DNA of 28,852 nt from SZUA-370 sp034003955 (GTDB lineage Bacteria > Spirochaetota > Spirochaetia > Treponematales > UBA12059). The DNA lies in the NCBI GenBank assembly GCA_034003955.1, contig JAVEXO010000033.1:1-28852 (forward strand), read 5' to 3'. A program made the position numbers and the translations under genes. The notes beneath the pieces were generated by a model that worked only from the letters and a program-made list of their open reading frames with translations, had not been told where the DNA came from and did not search any database. Below are positions 7,027 to 14,908 of the stretch, piece by piece (within the stretch, counting starts at the first letter, position 1; each line of letters begins with the position of its first letter).

Positions 7027-7963
7027 TGACTACCGGCCTACCTATACCGTTCTCGGTGGTGGGAGAGGTGCTGGTTGCAAGGACGGCTTTCCTGTCTCGG
7101 TATTGCTACTCAACCGAGGCCCCAGGTTGTTTAGAGCCGCACTTATCCAGGACTTGGTCAAGGTTGGGTTTGACTCGATAATCTCCGTTGAGGATTCCAG
7201 CAATTCACCGGAGCTTGAAGGGTTGGTATCCAAGTATCCAGAGCTTCGTTTCATCTGCCTAAAGGAAGCGTGTACTATAGGCACAAAGATAAACATTGGC
7301 ATGAGGGAATCATGTGGGCCGTTCGTATTCGTGCTATGGAACGACATGAGACTGGCAACGAGCACCCTGTCGAGCAGGTTCTTCGACAAGGTTCTGGAAT
7401 TGGAGGCTGCTTGTCTGGTACCAACCCTCCAAGACGATACTGGTTCTCCCTTGCCATCCATCAGTCATCCTGCACAATCGGGTTCATCCTTCAAGGTCGT
7501 CCATCTTCCTCCAAAGCTGGATGGTGAGAAGAGCCTCTATGCCTTCGATTCATGCGGTATCTATTCCAAAGAAAAATTCGCTCTTCTCGGGGGCTTCGAC
7601 TGGACCTTGTCAAATCCCTATTGGCAGAAACTTGACTTTGGAATGCGCACCTGGTTATGGGGAGAAGGTATTCGCTATGCCCAGGCTCTCAGGCTAAACT
7701 ATGAGAGCCCTCCGCCTTCTGACGATACAACCCCCGATGGGGACTACGGCAGGTTCTGGCTTAAGAACCTGGCTCCAGTATACAGGGGAGATTCCGCCAC
7801 CCTGCCAGGTTCTAGACTATGGCGTTTCATGCTCCGTTCCCGCATGAACCCCAAGCTGGCCTATGACGAGTTCCGTTCGGCTAAGGACTGGGTCTCTGCC
7901 TGCTCCTATCGTTTTAAGGATGACGCATCTAGGCTGGCCGATCTTTGGGACCCCTTATCGTGA
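7001..7963 (+). CDS. GT-A type glycosyltransferase-like protein
   Basis: The 320-residue product resembles family 2 glycosyltransferases: a nucleotide-binding start VSVLLLNRG (32-40), ISVEDSSNSPELEGLV (61-76), an INIGMRES helix (98-104), and FVLWNDMRLA (110-119) at the place of the usual acidic metal-binding motif, here W-N-D rather than D-D-D. CGIYSKEKFALLGGFD (185-200) matches the acceptor-side region. No membrane segment is seen, so it is probably cytosolic. The frame is open from 6722, but the upstream part overlaps spiro-SPASM coding, so I chose ATG 7001, a 26-base overlap. A GTG at 6989 is an alternative. The donor and acceptor are unknown; the neighbours suggest a flagellar or surface glycan. 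Confidence 0.72.
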   Translation: MNTIPLTLDDYRPTYTVLGGGRGAGCKDGFPVSVLLLNRGPRLFRAALIQDLVKVGFDSIISVEDSSNSPELEGLVSKYPELRFICLKEACTIGTKINIGMRESCGPFVFVLWNDMRLATSTLSSRFFDKVLELEAACLVPTLQDDTGSPLPSISHPAQSGSSFKVVHLPPKLDGEKSLYAFDSCGIYSKEKFALLGGFDWTLSNPYWQKLDFGMRTWLWGEGIRYAQALRLNYESPPPSDDTTPDGDYGRFWLKNLAPVYRGDSATLPGSRLWRFMLRSRMNPKLAYDEFRSAKDWVSACSYRFKDDASRLADLWDPLS

Positions 7964-8646
7964 GACCCGGGAAAACTCTGGGGCTCATAGTACAGATGCG
8001 CATAGACTCCAGTCGTTTGCCCGGCAAGGCTCTGCTTGAACTGGGCGATACAAACCTGGCCGGTATGGTCATGCGCAGGCTCAGAACTATAGAAGCAGAT
8101 CACTACATCCTGGCGACCGACAGAGATGGTGCACTACAGCTTGCCTCAAGCGCGCTTGATGCGGGATTTACTGTTTTTGAAGGCCCCAAGGATGATGTTT
8201 TGGGTCGTTTTGCCTTGGCCATAGAGGCGTTTTCTCTTGATACGGTGCTGAGAGCAACGGGTGACAATCCATTCGTCTCAAAACATCTCGCCGATATGGC
8301 CATAGCAGCCTCTCAAGAGCTTGATGCTGATTATACTGGCCTTACAGGAATGCCTGTCGGCATGGGCATAGAAGTCGTACAGGCAAGCGCCTTGCTCAAT
8401 TCTGCGAGTCTGGCCAGAACCGAGCATGAGCGTGAGCACGTGTGCCCCTACCTCTATGAGCATCCAAGGGCATTCAAGATAGCCAGGCTCCCATGTCCCG
8501 CTGAGTATCACATGCCAGAGGGCAGACTGACTGTAGACACGGCAGAAGATTATAGACGCGCCAAGAACATCGTGGCGGCTCTTGGAGTCAATCCCGGTGA
8601 TGTAGAGCTCATATCCTGGCTTCACGCGGAGCGGAAAGACGGTTAA
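7960..8646 (+). CDS. SpsF-like cytidylyltransferase (activated-sugar synthesis)
   Basis: This is a member of the SpsF/CMP-sugar synthetase group, which activates acidic or deoxy sugars with CTP for surface glycans. With the GTG start it has 228 residues. Family landmarks are RIDSSRLPGKALLEL (14-28) for nucleotide binding, DDVLGRF (78-84), RATGDNPFV (98-106), ADYTGLTGMPVGMGIEV (123-139), EREHV (157-161) and GRLTVDTAEDY (188-198). The GTG at 7960 overlaps the previous stop by 4 bases, the pattern used throughout this operon; a TTG at 7945 is possible. The next gene encodes an SpsG-like protein, the usual partner of SpsF. The sugar is not evident from sequence. Confidence 0.85.
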   Translation: MRPGKTLGLIVQMRIDSSRLPGKALLELGDTNLAGMVMRRLRTIEADHYILATDRDGALQLASSALDAGFTVFEGPKDDVLGRFALAIEAFSLDTVLRATGDNPFVSKHLADMAIAASQELDADYTGLTGMPVGMGIEVVQASALLNSASLARTEHEREHVCPYLYEHPRAFKIARLPCPAEYHMPEGRLTVDTAEDYRRAKNIVAALGVNPGDVELISWLHAERKDG

Positions 8647-8651
8647 AGGCG

Positions 8652-10460
8652 ATGGTTGAAATTCTCCTCGTTCCGTCGCTCAGAAGAGGCAACGGTTCTG
8701 GCCATCTGGTTAGATGCTTCGGTCTGGCACAGACATTAGGATCGCTTGCGGCTGTCTATCTACCCGATACCGGCAATAGCGATACCTGGAGCGCCGACGA
8801 ATTACATCTAGCCTATCCCTTGGAAACAGGCTCCGTCAGGATAATAGGAAAATTAGGTTCCCAGGCTCGATTCAGGTTGATCGTGTTGGACAATAGGCAA
8901 ACATCCCTCGATGCTCTCGAATACTGGTCGGCTATGGGGAGCGTTGTTGCCATAGACGAAGGAGGCGAGGCCAGAGCCTGTGCCTCGTACCTTGTAGACA
9001 TCTTGCCAAGGCACAGAAGCTCCAAGTGGTACGACTATTCGCCAAATATTGCGTCTCTCGGCTTCCTTTCCCTGCCACAGGCTCGCCGAGAGCCCCCCAG
9101 GGCCATACGGCGGGTGATGGTGAGTTTCGGTGGAGAGGATCCAGCCCAACTTGCTGAGGCCTTCCTGCAGGCTACCCTTGGTGGCAATATGCTTTGTACC
9201 TCTCAGCTAACGGTCGTTACGGGAGCATTGTCTCATGCTGCAATCAATTTTCCCGGCATCACGGCCATAGGACCGGTACAGGATCTAAAAGAGAAGCTAA
9301 AATCATACGATCTGGTGGTCACCCAATTTGGCCTGACAGCATTCGAGGCGGCATGGGCAGGTTGCGCCGTACTCCTACTCAATCCTGGTGCTGTCCATGA
9401 GCAGCTGAGCAGGACGGTCGGTTTTGTCAGTCTTGGTATCAGAAAGCCCAATACAAGGCTCCTAAGCAAGGTGTTAAAGGATCCAGCAGAGCTGGTGCTC
9501 AAGACCCAGGCTACAGTTCCAGAGTACAGAGATGATCTGGCTTCCTTGCTGGCTTCGCTGGCACCACGACATGCCGGAGCCTGCCCAGGATGTGGTAGTC
9601 CGCTTGGCAGGGCCATCTACAGGGACAAGAAGAAGACATACAGGTCCTGTCCCGTTTGTGGCCTCGTGAGCATGGCCAGCTTCGTCGCCAAGGCAAATCC
9701 ATACACGCAGCGATCATACTTCTTTGAGGAGTATAAGGCTCAGTACGGGAGAACCTACATAGAAGACATACCAAAGATACGAGCCTCCGCGGCAACACGG
9801 CTAGCCATCATAGAATCGCTCGTGCCCGGCGGCCACGACAGCCAGCTCCTGCTTGATGTAGGTTGCGCCTACGGAGCATTCGTAGCCGAGGCCCAGGATC
9901 GTGGCTGGAATGCCATAGGTTCAGATCTCGCCGAGGACGCCGTGGAATATGTCAGGGAAAAGTATGGTATACCCGCCTTTGTCGCCGACTTTGCAAAGCC
10001 TGGAGCCGATGGTCTGTATCCTCGCGGGCTAAGCTGCCTGAGCATGTGGTTTGTACTAGAACATTTCGACGAGCTGGCACGTGTGCTGTGGCGTGTAGCA
10101 TCGCTTTTAAAACCTGGAGGCGTGTTCGCCTTCTCGACACCGTCTTCGACGGGCATATCGGCTAGAAGGAGCCTGTCGGGCTTCTATAGCCACTCCCCAG
10201 ACGACCATTTTACCGTCTGGAACCCACAAACGGCTCCGGGTATTCTCAAGCGATTCGGTTTCGATGTACAACGTATAGTCGTGACAGGCCATCATCCTGA
10301 ACGTTTCTCGGGTGTCCCCAACGAGCCAGCTTCGATACGCTACAAGGCGACCATGGCCTGTTCCAGGATGCTTGGTCTGGGAGACACCTTCGAGTGCTAC
10401 GCCAGCTATAGCGGCATATCCGTGAAGAAGCCCTCTACAACGACAGCGGAGTACAGATGA
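8652..10460 (+). CDS. Fusion of SpsG/PseG-like protein, zinc ribbon and SAM methyltransferase
   Basis: The 602-residue protein has three parts. Residues 1-300 resemble SpsG/PseG, GT-B-like enzymes that hydrolyse or transfer nucleotide-linked sugars: GNGSGHLVRCFGLA (13-26), a MVSFGGEDP segment (156-164) and QFGLTAFEAAWAG (225-237). Residues 311-336 hold CPGC and CPVC, a likely zinc ribbon like that preceding sugar C-methyltransferase domains. Residues 380-560 form a class I SAM methyltransferase with LDVGCAYG (401-408) and FVLEHFDE (467-474). The single frame is continuous, so this is a true fusion. PseG in other bacteria removes UDP from a bacillosamine-derived sugar on the way to pseudaminic acid; whether this protein does the same is not known. 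It starts 5 bases after the previous stop. Confidence 0.83.
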   Translation: MVEILLVPSLRRGNGSGHLVRCFGLAQTLGSLAAVYLPDTGNSDTWSADELHLAYPLETGSVRIIGKLGSQARFRLIVLDNRQTSLDALEYWSAMGSVVAIDEGGEARACASYLVDILPRHRSSKWYDYSPNIASLGFLSLPQARREPPRAIRRVMVSFGGEDPAQLAEAFLQATLGGNMLCTSQLTVVTGALSHAAINFPGITAIGPVQDLKEKLKSYDLVVTQFGLTAFEAAWAGCAVLLLNPGAVHEQLSRTVGFVSLGIRKPNTRLLSKVLKDPAELVLKTQATVPEYRDDLASLLASLAPRHAGACPGCGSPLGRAIYRDKKKTYRSCPVCGLVSMASFVAKANPYTQRSYFFEEYKAQYGRTYIEDIPKIRASAATRLAIIESLVPGGHDSQLLLDVGCAYGAFVAEAQDRGWNAIGSDLAEDAVEYVREKYGIPAFVADFAKPGADGLYPRGLSCLSMWFVLEHFDELARVLWRVASLLKPGGVFAFSTPSSTGISARRSLSGFYSHSPDDHFTVWNPQTAPGILKRFGFDVQRIVVTGHHPERFSGVPNEPASIRYKATMACSRMLGLGDTFECYASYSGISVKKPSTTTAEYR

Positions 10461-12043
10461 AATCAATTTTAATCCTGGGAGCGAGCCTGATGCAGGGCCC
10501 GGCCATACGAATAGCCAAGGCCAAGGGATACCGTGTTTACGCTGCCGATGGTAATCCCGATGCCGTTCACGCCAGGTATGCAGACGTCTTTCTCCACATA
10601 GACTTAAAGGACAAGGAAGCACTCGCAAAGGCAGCCGGGGATATAGAAGGCCTGCAAGGCGTGTTTACGGCAGGTACCGATTTCTCGGCGTCTGTGGCAT
10701 GGGTGGCCGAGGCTCTTGGCCTGCCTGGGTTGCCATACCAGGTAGCCTTGGACGCCTCGGACAAGGCGAGGATGCGCGAACGGCTCAGGCTCGGGGGCGT
10801 ACCCGTGCCTGCCTTTGCCTTTGGTACCATAGCCGACGACCCCCTGATCTTATCCGCAGGACTTGCTCCTCTACCACTGGTCGTAAAGCCGGTAGACAAT
10901 ATGGGAGCCAGAGGCTGTCGTCTGGCCAGATCAGAGCCTGAACTGAAGGAAGCCTGGGCAGATGCCATAGCCAATTCGCGCTCTGGAAGGGCAATAATAG
11001 AGGACTACCTCGAGGGTCCGGAATTCAGCATAGACGCCCTGATTACAGAGGGTCAGGTGACGCTCAGAGGGATAGCCGATCGATTCGTCGTCTTCGAACC
11101 ATTTTTTGTAGAGATGGGCCACACCATGCCTTCTGCCTATGGACAGGAAGTCATAGACGAGCTTGTCGCCGTCTTCAAGGCAGGGGTGCAGGCCCTGGGC
11201 ATACGTAACGGCGCGGCAAAGGGTGACATAAAGTATACGCGGCAAGGCGCCTTCGTTGGAGAGATAGCCGCGCGTTTATCGGGCGGCTACATGTCAGGCT
11301 GGACATACCCCTATTCCAGTGGCATAGAGGTGACGGCAGAGGCCATCGATATAGCCTGTGGAATTAAACCTGCTTTTTCAGAAGCTGCCCAGAAGCATGT
11401 CTGCTCCGAGCGAGCCTGGATATCGATTCCAGGACGGGTAGACAGGGTGTATGGCCTTGAGGAAGCAAGAGGGCGTGCATATGTCAAGGATGTATTCTCT
11501 CGCGCAAGCGAGGGTAGCCGGGTCGTGTTCCCTTCTAACAACGTACAGAAATGTGGGAACATTCTGGCACTCGCTCCTGGCTTTAAGGAGGCCGACGAGG
11601 CTGCCGAATCTGCGGCTCGTTCCATTCTGCTCAGGCTCACGCCTGGTGACCCCGAGACAAAGGCTTTCCTTGATGGCAGTTCGGGTATCGCAGGCCCTGA
11701 TGGCAGTATCTGGCCTCCAGAGGCCTACGAGGGCCTGTCTGCTATCAGCCTATCGTCGCTTGCCAAGATGCCGGACATGCTCAAGATCTCGGATGGTACG
11801 GGATCTCTGTCCATAGCGCCACTCAGGGGGCTGGAGACGGAGTTGTGCCGCGATTGGCAGGGTAGAAGCATAGCCGAGGCTCTGGACGCGATAGAGACTT
11901 TTAACGGAGCGACAATTGGTTTGCACGGAGATACCGTATTCGGGGCATCATTCTGGCGCGCTCTTTTTAGAGGCGGCTACCAGGCTGGAGCCTGGATCAT
12001 AGACAGCGCTCTGGCTGTACCCAAGGCGGGTCAGACCGGATGA
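10457..12043 (+). CDS. ATP-grasp ligase with C-terminal extension
   Basis: ATP-grasp enzymes join a carboxylate to an amine or thiol through an acyl-phosphate. The 528-residue product starts with a pre-ATP-grasp fold (ILILGASLMQGPAIRIAKAKG, shown in part: residues 4-20 hold the glycine-rich turn). It continues with LVVKPVDNMGARG (141-153), the ATP-binding loop, EDYLEGPEFSIDAL (182-195) and GEIAARLSGGYMSGW (268-282) carrying metal and phosphate ligands. Residues from about 400 to 528 form an extension I do not recognise. The gene overlaps its neighbours by 4 bases on each side (ATGA). It may add an amino acid or acyl group to the sugar made by the operon, or modify a peptide (inference). Substrate unknown. 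Confidence 0.82.
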   Translation: MKSILILGASLMQGPAIRIAKAKGYRVYAADGNPDAVHARYADVFLHIDLKDKEALAKAAGDIEGLQGVFTAGTDFSASVAWVAEALGLPGLPYQVALDASDKARMRERLRLGGVPVPAFAFGTIADDPLILSAGLAPLPLVVKPVDNMGARGCRLARSEPELKEAWADAIANSRSGRAIIEDYLEGPEFSIDALITEGQVTLRGIADRFVVFEPFFVEMGHTMPSAYGQEVIDELVAVFKAGVQALGIRNGAAKGDIKYTRQGAFVGEIAARLSGGYMSGWTYPYSSGIEVTAEAIDIACGIKPAFSEAAQKHVCSERAWISIPGRVDRVYGLEEARGRAYVKDVFSRASEGSRVVFPSNNVQKCGNILALAPGFKEADEAAESAARSILLRLTPGDPETKAFLDGSSGIAGPDGSIWPPEAYEGLSAISLSSLAKMPDMLKISDGTGSLSIAPLRGLETELCRDWQGRSIAEALDAIETFNGATIGLHGDTVFGASFWRALFRGGYQAGAWIIDSALAVPKAGQTG

Positions 12044-13086
12044 ATAAACGCTTGTGCCTCCTTGCCATAGCCATCGTCTCACTGTCATCGATAGCCGGAG
12101 CCCAGAGCGACGGCTATATAGATCTGATGGTGGCCGCGGCTGAATGGAAGGCTAGCGTCTCCTACGACCCGCTGACCGGTATCGGCCACATCCTGCGTGG
12201 CAGCGACCTGGTTAGGTTCAAGCGTGATTTCCCTGTATTTTCCTTGGGTTCTGGCCAGGTTCTGCACGCCAGGGCTCTGCGTGACTCTGGAACCAGGCTG
12301 GAGCTACCAAAGGAATCGCTATCCGCCCTGTCGCTTTGGTTTGCAGAACGTGATGCGGAGAGGGCCTCTCGCTTCAGCATAGCGGCCATACTCATAGATC
12401 CAGGACATGGAGGCAAGGATCCCGGCGCCATAGGAGAGTTTGGTACAGGAAAGGATCAATTGCGCGTATTGGAAAAGGATATAGTTCTGGCCATAGGAAA
12501 TGATCTCTATAATCGGCTGCAGACACGCTGGCCCGACAAGCGCATCCTCATAACGAGGACAGGCGACACCTATCCCTCACTCGAAGCGAGAGTCGAGATG
12601 GGCAATGAGGTACCCCTTGGCATAAACGAAGCCATTATATACATATCGATACATGCCAATGCTTCGTTCAACAAGGCGGCCTCTGGTTTTGAGGTCTGGT
12701 ACCTCAACCCAGAATACAGACGTAGCGTCGTGGATTCAAAGAAGGCGGAAGGTGTAGATAAACACGTTTTGCCAATACTCAATGCCATGCTCGAAGAAGA
12801 GTATACGACCGAGAGTGTCTTCCTTGCTCAGAGTATATTGGGGGGCATGAAGAGAAGCATTGGTGAGTCGATGGTAAACCGCGGTCTACGTGAGGAAGAA
12901 TGGTTTGTGGTACGAAACGCCAAGATGCCATCTGTCTTGGCTGAGGTAGGTTTCGTTACAAACGAGGCAGAAGCCAGGAAGCTCAATGAACCAGAACACT
13001 TGCGTAAGATCGGGGACGGAATCTATAATGGTATAGTAGATTTTGTAGACTACTTTGAGCACAGGAAGGGTCCACCAGAGCCGTGA
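12040..13086 (+). CDS. N-acetylmuramoyl-L-alanine amidase (Amidase_3), periplasmic
   Basis: This zinc enzyme cleaves the amide bond between N-acetylmuramic acid and the stem peptide in peptidoglycan. The 348-residue precursor has a signal peptide (residues 1-21, AGA then QS). The catalytic domain begins near 113: DPGHGG with His123, VLEKDI with Glu145, SIHANA with His205, and AEVGF with Glu302, giving the full zinc-binding and catalytic set. A roughly 90-residue region before the domain may be an AMIN-like targeting segment. It overlaps the ATP-grasp gene by ATGA and the next gene by GTGA. I recall the same order, amidase then a small protein then flaA, in Treponema pallidum. A role in cell separation or in opening the wall for periplasmic flagella is plausible. 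Confidence 0.92.
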   Translation: MNKRLCLLAIAIVSLSSIAGAQSDGYIDLMVAAAEWKASVSYDPLTGIGHILRGSDLVRFKRDFPVFSLGSGQVLHARALRDSGTRLELPKESLSALSLWFAERDAERASRFSIAAILIDPGHGGKDPGAIGEFGTGKDQLRVLEKDIVLAIGNDLYNRLQTRWPDKRILITRTGDTYPSLEARVEMGNEVPLGINEAIIYISIHANASFNKAASGFEVWYLNPEYRRSVVDSKKAEGVDKHVLPILNAMLEEEYTTESVFLAQSILGGMKRSIGESMVNRGLREEEWFVVRNAKMPSVLAEVGFVTNEAEARKLNEPEHLRKIGDGIYNGIVDFVDYFEHRKGPPEP

Positions 13087-13637
13087 AGCGTTCCTTTGAC
13101 AGCTTTCTATCCGTGTCGCTAAACGCGATTAATACCGTTCTCAAGCCAAGGATACTATGGCCTTCCCTCCTTGCCTTGGTTTTTATAGCAAGTGGCTTGG
13201 CTTCCCTTTCGTTACCGAGACGGCTGGCTATGGTTGTCTGGTTTCCTGATGCCCGTAGTGGAATGAAATCTAAACCCAAGGCCGAGTTGCGTTACATACC
13301 GGCTTATAGTGAGAAGGAGAGGCAGGCCGCCGCCTTGGTAGAAGAAATGTTTCTGGGGCCGCTCAATGCGTCTTCCAGGCCAATAGCCGTCACGAGCACA
13401 AGGCTTGTATCTGCAATACGATCGGGCAAGACACTGTATATAGATGTTTCAAGTGACATGCTATTCGGTAAGGTTTCTGCCAAGGGTGTATTCGATCCAC
13501 CACTCCTGGAACCGCAGGAAGCATGTCAGTATCTGAGCCGTACGCTACACAAAAATTTTCCTTTTTTTACTGTAATTCTTACTATTGACGGTCAAGAACC
13601 GTCTTTTAAGCCTTCTCAGGGAGGCGAATCGGTATAA
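13083..13637 (+). CDS. Membrane-anchored GerMN-domain protein
   Basis: The 184-residue product has a hydrophobic segment at about 24-43 that should anchor it in the inner membrane, followed by a periplasmic domain. Residues 60-170 resemble the GerMN domain: EMFLGPLNASSRPIAV and later LYIDVSSDML. GerMN is known from the sporulation protein GerM and from envelope proteins of non-sporulating bacteria; its function is unclear, and it often accompanies amidases. The start is GTG 13083, overlapping the amidase stop by 4 bases; there is no other start nearby. It is the last gene of the operon before the separately promoted flaA. Confidence 0.7.
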   Translation: MKRSFDSFLSVSLNAINTVLKPRILWPSLLALVFIASGLASLSLPRRLAMVVWFPDARSGMKSKPKAELRYIPAYSEKERQAAALVEEMFLGPLNASSRPIAVTSTRLVSAIRSGKTLYIDVSSDMLFGKVSAKGVFDPPLLEPQEACQYLSRTLHKNFPFFTVILTIDGQEPSFKPSQGGESV

Positions 13638-13651
13638 AGTGAATAAAATAA

Positions 13652-13679
13652 TTGACAAAGGGTATGGCTTGACTATAAT
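13652..13679 (+). promoter_or_regulatory. Consensus sigma70 promoter of flaA
   Basis: TTGACA (13652-13657), a 16-base spacer and TATAAT (13674-13679) match both hexamers perfectly. An AT-rich stretch at 13633-13651 could act as an UP element. The predicted start near 13686 gives a leader of about 43 bases ending in AAAGGAG (13716-13722). This matches the very high expression expected for a filament protein and the sigma70 control reported for spirochaete flaA genes. Confidence 0.92.
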
Positions 13680-13728
13680 CAATGCAAATTGGGTAAATTT
13701 GTACGCGCACTATGGAAAGGAGCATTTG

Positions 13729-14811
13729 ATGAGAAGGTCGTTGGTACTGATAGCCGCCGCTCTGTTGATAGCGAGCGCTTCGGTCGTTTTCGCGGATGAA
13801 GCTGTCCTTATAGATTTTTCCCTCCTCGGAGCGGATATTATCGAGGATCCCATCCAGGCGGGGATGATGACGCAGAACAGGGCTAGCATGATGGATTTCT
13901 CCACGGTAGCCGGAGCGAGCTATACTGAAGAGCAGAAGAAGCAGATGGCTATTTCGCTCGCTATAGAGAACTGGGATGTCATTCTCGCCTCGTCATCGAG
14001 GACCGGAGAGCGCCAGGCTCTATCGTATACCCGCGAGGCTCAGATAGCTCAGGATGCCAAGCAGTTTGGTGGCGCCAAGGCTCTGGGCGTTCGTGTTAAC
14101 TTCCCCCTGGAACCCTTCAACTCTTGGGCCAGGATCCAGCCTCCCTTCGAGGTTCCTGCTTTCGAGCCAAAGGCTGATATCGACGATAGCGGCAAGATCA
14201 CCGTCAAGGCAGATCAGCAAGGGGCCGATCCCGTCAACAGCAGACTGTCTCGCTTTGAAGGCAGCTACGATGCTGATACCAAGATTACCACCGCTCTCGG
14301 TGTTGTAAAGAACGTCGGTGTCATCAAGTCAATCGCTGTCAACGTAAAGGGACTCAACTTCCCACACGGGCTTTCTCTTATTCTCAAGAACAATGACGGC
14401 GAAGAAAACGTCATGTTCATGGGTTACCTTAACTTTGATGGCTGGAGAGAACTCCGTTGGGACAATCCCCAGTATATCTCTGATGTTCGCAACAGAGAAC
14501 TCAGGATAGATCCGCTCTATCCACGCTCTACCCCCTTTGTCAAGTTTGGTGGATTCCTTATAAGCAGGGATGCAGCCGCGATCGGTGGAGACTTCATAGC
14601 CTATGTCAAGGATGTCAAGATCCTTTACGACAAGGCCGTACTGGAGCCTGTCCGTGATATCGATGACGAAGCCATTTGGGGTATCGTTGGACAGAAGGAA
14701 GACGATCGCAAGCGGCTTGAGAGCAACAAGTTCGGTGCTTCCCAGGTCATGCGCTATCTTGAGAGGATGAAGCAAGAGACGAAGACCGAGTTTACCGGTC
14801 AGGAAAAATAG
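13729..14811 (+). CDS. flaA: Flagellar filament outer layer (sheath) protein FlaA
   Basis: FlaA forms or contributes to the sheath around the FlaB core of spirochaete periplasmic flagella. The 360-residue precursor has a signal peptide (residues 1-22, cleaved in VFA-DE), as expected since FlaA is exported by Sec and not by the flagellar apparatus. Recognisable stretches are the mature start DEAVLIDFSLLGADII, the central GGAKALGVRVNFPLEPFNSWARI region (beginning near residue 110), and LDGW-like NFDGWRELRWDNPQYI. I chose ATG 13729 for its AAAGGAG site 6 bases upstream and the signal peptide; the frame is open upstream but that part contains the promoter. It has its own perfect promoter and a strong terminator, so it is a monocistronic highly expressed gene downstream of the glycan operon. 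Confidence 0.95.
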   Translation: MRRSLVLIAAALLIASASVVFADEAVLIDFSLLGADIIEDPIQAGMMTQNRASMMDFSTVAGASYTEEQKKQMAISLAIENWDVILASSSRTGERQALSYTREAQIAQDAKQFGGAKALGVRVNFPLEPFNSWARIQPPFEVPAFEPKADIDDSGKITVKADQQGADPVNSRLSRFEGSYDADTKITTALGVVKNVGVIKSIAVNVKGLNFPHGLSLILKNNDGEENVMFMGYLNFDGWRELRWDNPQYISDVRNRELRIDPLYPRSTPFVKFGGFLISRDAAAIGGDFIAYVKDVKILYDKAVLEPVRDIDDEAIWGIVGQKEDDRKRLESNKFGASQVMRYLERMKQETKTEFTGQEK

Positions 14812-14833
14812 TTGTAGCGCGCGATTAATATAG

Positions 14834-14868
14834 AGACCATCCGAGTAATCGGATGGTCTTTTTCTTCT
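14834..14868 (+). terminator. Intrinsic terminator of flaA
   Basis: AGACCATCCGA (14834-14844), GTAA tetraloop, TCGGATGGTCT (14849-14859), then a T-rich run. An 11-bp perfect stem capped by a GNRA-type loop. Confidence 0.93.
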
Positions 14869-14873
14869 TCGCC

Positions 14874-14902
14874 TTGCCGGTATCGGCATTAGGGCGTATC
14901 CT
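14874..14902 (+). promoter_or_regulatory. Possible promoter of the ppGpp synthetase-TPR gene (leaderless)
   Basis: TTGCCG (14874-14879), 17 bases, TATCCT (14897-14902), then GTAGAC and the ATG at 14909. The start of transcription should fall on or next to the A of ATG, and no Shine-Dalgarno is present in range. Hexamer matches are moderate (4/6 each). Confidence 0.45.
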
Positions 14903-14908
14903 GTAGAC

